From NCBI GenBank assembly GCA_007120685.1, contig SKNG01000261.1:1-35438 (forward strand): a stretch of 35,438 nt of DNA, written 5' to 3'. This DNA comes from Paracoccaceae bacterium. Lineage in GTDB: Bacteria; Pseudomonadota; Alphaproteobacteria; Rhodobacterales; Rhodobacteraceae. Made by a program: the position numbers and the translations under genes. This document shows, piece by piece, positions 28,763 to 35,438 of this stretch; position 1 is the first letter of the stretch; the number at the start of each line of letters is the position of its first letter. The notes beneath the pieces are model-generated. The model saw only the letters and a list, made by a program, of their open reading frames with translations, ran no database searches and was not told the origin of the DNA.

Positions 28763-30898
28763 GTGCCGGCATACGCTGCGATACGTCCCCTGACGGGCTG
28801 GCGCGGCATACTGTCGGGCCGGTTGTCGGCACTGGTGAGTGCGCCGCTGACGGCGCTGGCGGCGGCGCGGGGGCGGTTGTTTCCCTTTGTGCCGGTGCTG
28901 CTGGCGTTGGGGATCGGGGCATATTTCGCCCTGCCGGCCGAACCGGGCGCGGGAAGTTTCACGGCGCTGGCGGCGGGCGCGTTGGCGACGGGCGTGGCCG
29001 GCATCATCGGGCCGGAACGGCTGCGGCCGCTGTTTCTGGCGCTGATGCTGGTGCTGTCGGGCCTGCTGGTGGCGGGCTGGCGCGCACATGCGAGCGCCGC
29101 GCCGGTGCTGGGCTGGCGCTATTACGGCCCGGTCGAGGGGCGGGTGGTGCGCATCGACCGCTCGGTGTCGGATGCGCTGCGCCTGACGCTGGACCGTGTG
29201 GTGCTGCATGACGTTGCGGTGCATCGGGTGCCGGAACGGGTGCGTGTATCGATCCATGGCGAGCGGCCGGACATCGACCCGGTGCCGGGCATGCGGGTGG
29301 TGCTGACCGGCCATCTGTCCCCGCCCGGCGGCCCGGTCGAACCCGGCGGCTTCGACTTCCGCCGCCTGGCCTGGTTCGACCGGTTGGGCGCGGTGGGCTA
29401 CACGCGCAGCCCGGTGCTGGCCATCGCGCCACCGGAGCCGGGGCCGGCGCTGGCGGTGGAGCGGTTGCGCATGCGAATGAGCGCGGCCCTGCAGGACCGA
29501 CTGCCGGGCGAGGCCGGGGGCTTTGTCGCCGCCATCCTGACGGGTGACCGCGCGGGCGTCAGCCAGGACACGACAGAGGCGCTGCGCCGATCCAACCTGG
29601 CGCATCTTCTGGCTATTTCCGGGCTGCACATGGGGCTTCTGACCGGGATCGTCTATGGCGCGCTGCGGCTCGTGCTGGCGCTGGTGCCGGTGGTTGCGCT
29701 GCGCCTGCCGGGGCGCAAGCTGGCCGCAGCGGGGGCGCTTGCGGCGGCGGTGTTCTATCTGGCGCTCTCGGGCGGCAACGTCGCCACCCAGCGGGCCTTC
29801 GTGATGGTGGCGGTGATGCTGGGCGCGGTGCTGTTCGACCGGCGCGCGATCTCGCTGCATTCGGTCGCGCTGGCCGCGCTGCTGATCCTGCTATGGCGGC
29901 CCGAGGCGCTGCTCTCGCCGGGTTTCCAGATGTCCTTTGCCGCCACCACGGCGCTGGTTGCGGTCTTTGCGGCCCTGCGTGACTGGCGCCGTGCGCGGCC
30001 GCGTGGGCGCGCCCCGCCGAGCTGGCCGAAACGGCTGTTGCTGGGGATTGGCTCGGTAGCACTATGCTCGCTGGTGGCGGGGCTGGCCACGGCGCCGGTG
30101 GCGGCGGCGCATTTCCACCGCATCGCCGATTACGGGCTTCTTGCCAATATCCTGTCGGTGCCGTTGATGGGCACGCTGGTGATGCCGGCGGCGGTGCTGG
30201 CGGCAACGCTCTGGCCCCTGGGGCTGGAAGGGGCGGGGCTGTGGCTGATGGCGGCGGGCGTGCAGTGGATCCTGGGCGTGGCGCATTGGGTGGCGGGGTT
30301 GGACGGCGCGGTGCGCTGGGTGACCACGCCGCCCGGCTGGGTGCTGCCGGGCATGGCGCTGGGGGTGTTGTGGCTGATCATGTGGCGCGGCCGGGCGCGA
30401 TGGGCGGGGGCGCTGGTGGCCGCGGCCTGTCTGGCGGGCTGGGGGCAGGCGCCGCGCCCGGCGCTGCTGATCGCCGAAAGCGGCGGGCAGGTCGGCGTCA
30501 TGGGGCCCGAGGGCCGCGCCCTGTCCCGTCCACGGGGCGAGGGGTTCGTGGTGCGCAACTGGCTGGCTGCCGATGGCGACGCGGCCAGCGCGGAAGAGGC
30601 CGCGGCCCGGCCCGGCCCGGGTGGGGAGGCGCTGGCGGCGGGGTTCGCGCTGGGCGGCACGCGCTTCGTCCATCTGACCGGGCGCGGTGCGGCGGACCGA
30701 GTGGGGGAAGCCTGCGCAGCAAGTCAGGTGGTGATCCTCTCGGTCGCCGCCCCACCGGATCGGCCCGCCGGCTGCCGGATCATCGCCCCGTCCGATCTGC
30801 ACGAAAGCGGCGCGCTGGCGGCAAGCCTGCGGGGGGATGATCTGCACTGGCGTCGCGCGCGGGATGTGGCGGGCAGGCGGCCTTGGACGGGGTATTGA
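28763..30898 (+). CDS. comEC: ComEC/Rec2-family competence protein
   Basis: [48 protein letters not shown]; multiple TM segments; GTG start. Confidence 0.93.
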   Translation: MPAYAAIRPLTGWRGILSGRLSALVSAPLTALAAARGRLFPFVPVLLALGIGAYFALPAEPGAGSFTALAAGALATGVAGIIGPERLRPLFLALMLVLSGLLVAGWRAHASAAPVLGWRYYGPVEGRVVRIDRSVSDALRLTLDRVVLHDVAVHRVPERVRVSIHGERPDIDPVPGMRVVLTGHLSPPGGPVEPGGFDFRRLAWFDRLGAVGYTRSPVLAIAPPEPGPALAVERLRMRMSAALQDRLPGEAGGFVAAILTGDRAGVSQDTTEALRRSNLAHLLAISGLHMGLLTGIVYGALRLVLALVPVVALRLPGRKLAAAGALAAAVFYLALSGGNVATQRAFVMVAVMLGAVLFDRRAISLHSVALAALLILLWRPEALLSPGFQMSFAATTALVAVFAALRDWRRARPRGRAPPSWPKRLLLGIGSVALCSLVAGLATAPVAAAHFHRIADYGLLANILSVPLMGTLVMPAAVLAATLWPLGLEGAGLWLMAAGVQWILGVAHWVAGLDGAVRWVTTPPGWVLPGMALGVLWLIMWRGRARWAGALVAAACLAGWGQAPRPALLIAESGGQVGVMGPEGRALSRPRGEGFVVRNWLAADGDAASAEEAAARPGPGGEALAAGFALGGTRFVHLTGRGAADRVGEACAASQVVILSVAAPPDRPAGCRIIAPSDLHESGALAASLRGDDLHWRRARDVAGRRPWTGY

Positions 30899-30975
30899 GA
30901 AAGACGATCGGCGCGGTCGGGGCGGTGCATGCTGCACGGCGCTTGCGCTTGATCGGGTCGGCAGACGTCCCGGCA

Positions 30976-31024
30976 ACGCGCCTTCGAAGGCGCGTGCAAA
31001 CGGGCTTTCGAAAGCCCGTTTTGC
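30976..31024. terminator. Tandem perfect palindromes between convergent comEC and clpB
   Basis: ACGCGCCTTCGAAGGCGCGT (30976-30995) and AAACGGGCTTTCGAAAGCCCGTTT (30998-31021); related to 3436-3481. Confidence 0.7.
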
Positions 31025-31088
31025 GCCCATGCGGTAATGCGTGAACCAGTCGGTTGAAGACCCTGTCGCGCCTCGGCAAGGCTTGCGG

Positions 31089-31122
31089 CGCTCGGGTGCC
31101 GGCAAAGTCCGACACCCGAGCG
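31089..31122. terminator. Stem-loop near the clpB 3' end
   Basis: CGCTCGGGTGcCGG-caaag-tCCGaCACCCGAGCG. Confidence 0.6.
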
Positions 31123-31139
31123 TGGTTTGTGACGGCAGA

Positions 31140-33767
31140 TCAGTGCACCACGGTCATCCGCGGCGGGGCATCGCTGTCACCCGGGTCGACCCCGGCGGCG
31201 CGGCCGGCGATCACCAGCCCGTCCGGCCCTGCCGTCACCGGCACGGTGGCGCCGTCCATGATTTCGCCGCTCAGCAGCATTTGCGCCAGCGGGTCCTGCA
31301 GATGGCGCTGGATCACCCGCTTCAGCGGTCGCGCGCCATAGACCGGGTCATAGCCCTTGTCGGCCAGCCATTGCCGGGCGCCCGCGTCGAGGTCCAACGA
31401 GATCTTGCGCCCCGCCAGCCGCTTCAGCAGCCGCGCCATCTGGATATCGACGATCCCGTCCATATCCGCCCGGCCCAGCCGGTCAAAGATCACCGTCTCA
31501 TCCAGCCGGTTCAGGAACTCGGGGCGGAAATGCGCCCGCACCGCCTCCATCACCTGCGCGCGGGCCAGGGCCGCATCGCCGCCCTCGGGTAACTGGCTCA
31601 GCGCCTGGGACCCGAGGTTAGAGGTCAGCACGATCAGCGTCTGCTTGAAGTCCACCGTGCGGCCGTGGCTGTCGGTCAGCACCCCGTCATCGAGCACCTG
31701 CAACAGCACGTTGAACACGTCCGGGTGCGCCTTTTCCACCTCGTCAAAGAGCACCACCTGATAGGGCCGGCGCCGCACCGCTTCGGTCAGCACGCCGCCT
31801 TCCTCATAGCCGACATAGCCCGGGGGCGCGCCGATCAGCCGCGCGACCGCGTGCTTTTCCATGAATTCCGACATGTCGATGCGCACCATCGCGCTGTCAT
31901 CGTCGAACAGGAATTCGGCCACGGCCTTGGTCAGTTCGGTCTTGCCCACCCCGGTGGGGCCCAGGAACAGGAAGCTGCCCAGCGGCCGCCCCTCGTCATT
32001 CAGCCCGGCGCGGGCCCGGCGCACGGCATTGGCCACCGCGCGCACCGCCTTGTGCTGGCCGATGACGCGCTTGTGCAGGCCCTCTTCCATGCGCAAGAGC
32101 TTCTCGCGCTCGCCCTCCAGCATCTTCGAGGTCGGAATGCCGGTCCAGCGCTCCACCACCTCGGCGATCTGTTCGGGCCGGACGGCATCGCCGACCATCT
32201 TCTCGGCCTCGCGCGCCTCGGCCTCGGCCAGGTTGCGCTCCAGTTCCGGGATGCGGCCATATTGCAACTCGCCGGCCTTGGCGAAATCGCCCTGCCGCTT
32301 GGCCTGGTCCAGTTCGGCCCGCGCCCGGTCTAGCTGCTCCTTCAACTCGCGCGCGGCCTCCAGCCGGTCACGCTCGGCCTGCCATTGGGCGGTCATCTCT
32401 GTGGAACGCTGCTGCAACTCGGCCAGTTCGCCCTCCAGCTTTTCCAGCCGGTCGCGCGAGGCGGCGTCGTCTTCCTTCTTCAGCGCCTCGGCCTCGATCT
32501 GCTTTTGCAGGATCTCGCGGTCCAGCGCGTCCAGTTCCTCGGGCTTCGAGTCAATCTGCATGCGCAGCCGGCTGGCGGCCTCGTCCATCAGGTCGATGGC
32601 CTTGTCCGGCAGGAAACGGTCGGTGATATAGCGGTTTGACAGCGTCGCCGCCGCCACCAGCGCCGAATCGGCGATGCGCACGCCGTGGTGCAGCTCGTAT
32701 TTTTCCTTGATGCCGCGCAGGATGCTGATCGAGTCCTCAACCGTCGGCTCGGAAATGAACACCGGCTGGAAGCGCCGGGCCAGCGCCGCGTCCTTCTCCA
32801 CATGCTTGCGGTATTCATCCAGCGTCGTGGCACCCACGCAGTGCAACTCGCCCCGCGCCAGGGCCGGCTTGATCAGGTTGGCGGCATCCATTGCGCCTTC
32901 GGATTTGCCGGCGCCAACGAGCGTGTGCATTTCGTCGATGAAGAGGATGATCTCGCCCGCCGCGGCCGTGACCTCGTTCAAGACGCCCTTCAGGCGCTCC
33001 TCGAACTCGCCGCGATACTTCGCCCCGGCGATCAGCGCGCCCATGTCCAACGCCAGAAGCTTCTTGTCGGCCAGGCTTTCGGGCACGTCGCCGTTGACGA
33101 TGCGCAGCGCCAGCCCCTCGGCGATGGCGGTCTTGCCGACGCCGGGTTCGCCGATCAGCACCGGGTTGTTCTTGGTCCGGCGGCTCAGCACCTGCATGGC
33201 GCGGCGGATTTCCTCGTCACGGCCGATGATGGGGTCGATCTTGCCCTCGCGCGCGGCCTCGGTCAGGTCATGGGCGTATTTCTTCAACGCCTCATAGCTG
33301 TCCTCGGCACTGGCAGAATCCGCCGTGCGGCCCTTGCGGATGTCGTTGACGGCGGCGTTGAGCGCCTGCGCGGTCACCGCGCCTGCGTCCAGCGCGTCCT
33401 TGGCCGGGCTTTTCACCATGGCCAGCGCCATCAGGATGCGTTCGACCGGCACAAAGCTGTCGCCGGCCTTCTGGGCGATCTTTTGCGCCTCATCCAGCAC
33501 CCGCATCAGCGCCTGTTCGGTATAAATCTGGCCTGCATCGCCGGAAACCTTCGGCAGCTTGCCCAGCGCCAGATCATTGGCCTGTGCCACCCGTTCCGGC
33601 GCGCCGCCGGCGCGGCGGATCAGATTGGCGGCCATGCCCTGTTCGTCATCCAAGAGCGCTTTGAGCAGATGCTCGGCGCCCAGGCGTTGATGGCTTTCGC
33701 GCATGGCGATGGTCTGGGCGGCCTGCAGGAAACCCCGCGCCCGTTCGGTGAATTTTTCCAGGTTCAT
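31140..33767 (-). CDS. clpB: ATP-dependent chaperone ClpB
   Basis: Two Walker A motifs ([32 protein letters not shown]), Clp N-domain, coiled-coil middle domain. Confidence 0.98.
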   Translation of the reverse strand: MNLEKFTERARGFLQAAQTIAMRESHQRLGAEHLLKALLDDEQGMAANLIRRAGGAPERVAQANDLALGKLPKVSGDAGQIYTEQALMRVLDEAQKIAQKAGDSFVPVERILMALAMVKSPAKDALDAGAVTAQALNAAVNDIRKGRTADSASAEDSYEALKKYAHDLTEAAREGKIDPIIGRDEEIRRAMQVLSRRTKNNPVLIGEPGVGKTAIAEGLALRIVNGDVPESLADKKLLALDMGALIAGAKYRGEFEERLKGVLNEVTAAAGEIILFIDEMHTLVGAGKSEGAMDAANLIKPALARGELHCVGATTLDEYRKHVEKDAALARRFQPVFISEPTVEDSISILRGIKEKYELHHGVRIADSALVAAATLSNRYITDRFLPDKAIDLMDEAASRLRMQIDSKPEELDALDREILQKQIEAEALKKEDDAASRDRLEKLEGELAELQQRSTEMTAQWQAERDRLEAARELKEQLDRARAELDQAKRQGDFAKAGELQYGRIPELERNLAEAEAREAEKMVGDAVRPEQIAEVVERWTGIPTSKMLEGEREKLLRMEEGLHKRVIGQHKAVRAVANAVRRARAGLNDEGRPLGSFLFLGPTGVGKTELTKAVAEFLFDDDSAMVRIDMSEFMEKHAVARLIGAPPGYVGYEEGGVLTEAVRRRPYQVVLFDEVEKAHPDVFNVLLQVLDDGVLTDSHGRTVDFKQTLIVLTSNLGSQALSQLPEGGDAALARAQVMEAVRAHFRPEFLNRLDETVIFDRLGRADMDGIVDIQMARLLKRLAGRKISLDLDAGARQWLADKGYDPVYGARPLKRVIQRHLQDPLAQMLLSGEIMDGATVPVTAGPDGLVIAGRAAGVDPGDSDAPPRMTVVH

Positions 33768-33847
33768 TGCTGTCTCTCCTCGTCAAGCGCCCGTGGCTCG
33801 GCGGGGCCTGCCAGTCAGCACCCCGCCCGTTCGGGCCTCACCCGAGG

Positions 33848-33876
33848 ATTTGGGAAGCGAGAGCGACCGTTGCAAG
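33848..33876 (-). promoter_or_regulatory. Putative RpoH (sigma32) promoter for clpB
   Basis: Minus strand CTTGCA-N16-CCCAAAT about 80 nt upstream of the clpB ATG; resembles CTTG...CC.AT heat-shock promoters. Confidence 0.45.
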
Positions 33877-33900
33877 AGGGCAACAGTCCGAATTCGCGCC

Positions 33901-35256
33901 TTACGCCTTTGCCAGCGCGGCCTCGCGGATGGTGCCGGCCACGGTGCCCAGCACATCGTCAAGCAGGGCCTCGTCCTCGGCCTCGACCATGACGCGGATC
34001 AGGGGTTCGGTTCCGGAGGGGCGGATCAGCAGCCGCCCCCGCGTGCCCAGCCGGGCGGTCTGATCGGCGATGACCGCCTTCACCACAGGCTGGGCCAGCG
34101 AGGCACTGGCCGAGGTGCAGCGGATGTTTTCCAGCCGCTGCGGCACCGGGGCGAAATTACGCGCCAGCCTGGACGCGGGTTGGCCGGTTTCCACCATCGC
34201 CGCCAGGAACTGCAGCGCGGCGATAAGCCCGTCACCGGTAGTGGCATGGTCGGTCATCACGATATGGCCGGATTGCTCGCCGCCCAGGTTCCAGCCACCG
34301 CTGCGCATGCGCTCCACCACATGGCGGTCGCCGACGCGTGTGCGCTCCAGCCGCAGCCCGTGGCCGGTCAGGAAATGCTCCAGCCCCAGATTCGACATCA
34401 CGGTGGCGACCAGCGTGCCGTCCTGCAGCCGCCCCGCCTGCGCCCAGCGGCGGGCGAACAGCGCCATGATCTGGTCGCCATCGGCCACCGTGCCCTGTTC
34501 GTCGATAAGGATAAGCCGGTCGGCATCGCCATCCAGTGCGATGCCCAGATCGGCGCCGGTTTCGCGCACCAGCGCCGCTGCGGCCTGGGGATGGGTGGAG
34601 CCGCAATCGCGGTTGATGTTGAAGCCGTCGGGCTTGACCGCCATCGGCACCACTTCGGCGCCCAGTTCCCAAAGCACCTCTGGCGCGGCCTTGTAGGCGG
34701 CGCCATTGGCGCAATCGACCACCACCTTCAGCCCGGACAGCGTTTTCCGGCGCGGGAAGGTGGTCTTGGCGTATTCGATGTAGCGCCCCAGCCCGTCGTC
34801 CAGACGTTTCGCCCGCCCGATCTCATCGGGCGGGGCAGGGTGCAGCCCGTTGTGGAACAGCGCCTCTATCCCTGCCTCTGCCTGATCCGACAGCTTGAAG
34901 CCGTCGGGGCCGAAGAACTTGATTCCGTTGTCGTGATGCGGGTTGTGGCTGGCGGAAATCATGATGCCCAGATCAGCGCGCATGGACCGGGTCAGATAGC
35001 CCACGGCAGGTGTCGGCACTGGGCCCAGCAGGAGCACATTCATGCCGGTGGAAATCAGTCCCGCCGACAGCGCGTTTTCCAGCATGTAGCAGGACCGGCG
35101 CGTGTCCTTGCCGATCACCACGCGGTGCCCGTTCTGCCCGTCCCTGCGGAAATAGCGCCCCGCCGCCGCGCCCAGCTTCAGCGCCGCCTCTGCCGTGATC
35201 GGAAAGCTGTTTGCCGTGCCGCGCACCCCATCGGTGCCGAAAAGCCTGTCTGCCAT
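33901..35256 (-). CDS. glmM: Phosphoglucosamine mutase
   Basis: [68 protein letters not shown]. Confidence 0.98.
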   Translation of the reverse strand: MADRLFGTDGVRGTANSFPITAEAALKLGAAAGRYFRRDGQNGHRVVIGKDTRRSCYMLENALSAGLISTGMNVLLLGPVPTPAVGYLTRSMRADLGIMISASHNPHHDNGIKFFGPDGFKLSDQAEAGIEALFHNGLHPAPPDEIGRAKRLDDGLGRYIEYAKTTFPRRKTLSGLKVVVDCANGAAYKAAPEVLWELGAEVVPMAVKPDGFNINRDCGSTHPQAAAALVRETGADLGIALDGDADRLILIDEQGTVADGDQIMALFARRWAQAGRLQDGTLVATVMSNLGLEHFLTGHGLRLERTRVGDRHVVERMRSGGWNLGGEQSGHIVMTDHATTGDGLIAALQFLAAMVETGQPASRLARNFAPVPQRLENIRCTSASASLAQPVVKAVIADQTARLGTRGRLLIRPSGTEPLIRVMVEAEDEALLDDVLGTVAGTIREAALAKA

Positions 35257-35438
35257 GGTGTTCCTGTCCCGCCTTGCCCGATTTGCCGGTGCTTGCTGCC
35301 TTTAAGCAAAGTTTACCCCCAGCCGTATCCCCAGCGCAAGGCATGCCGCCGGTGGTTCCCCGCGCATCGGCGCTGGCCCGCGCAAAGCTTGCCGCCGGGC
35401 ACAGGCATGTTAAACCGGCGGAAACGGCGACAACCGGG

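Overview
High-GC alphaproteobacterial chromosomal window, Rhodobacteraceae-like by gene content and order. From left to right it contains: (i) the 3' end of a Fic-domain gene; (ii) a ~2.9 kb stretch (about 450-3480) without credible coding capacity, which is one giant, diverged, nearly spacer-less inverted repeat (imperfect palindrome, centre ~1958, arms ~1.37-1.45 kb), ending beside a double stem-loop; (iii) an orphan ParB/Srx-like protein; (iv) a lytic transglycosylase; (v) a complete-looking Tad/Flp pilus core locus (flp pilin, cpaB, cpaC, OmpA-like lipoprotein, cpaE, cpaF/tadA, tadB, tadC, two TPR lipoproteins, prepilin peptidase, and a winged-helix-like AAA+ ATPase); (vi) housekeeping genes: PaaI thioesterase, folD, fhs, DUF1643, matB, arginase, mazG, gltA, gltX, comEC, clpB, glmM. 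The strongest candidate for something undescribed is the giant imperfect palindrome. Mirror-image homologous words keep an almost constant coordinate sum (3909-3923) across ~1.37 kb per arm, and substitutions show no codon periodicity where I counted. This looks like a long hairpin (RNA or DNA) element rather than decayed genes. Secondary observations: a double-palindrome motif shared between the edge of this element (3436-3481) and the comEC/clpB junction (30976-31024), a three-copy intergenic GC-rich repeat family, and an interrupted Tad operon.
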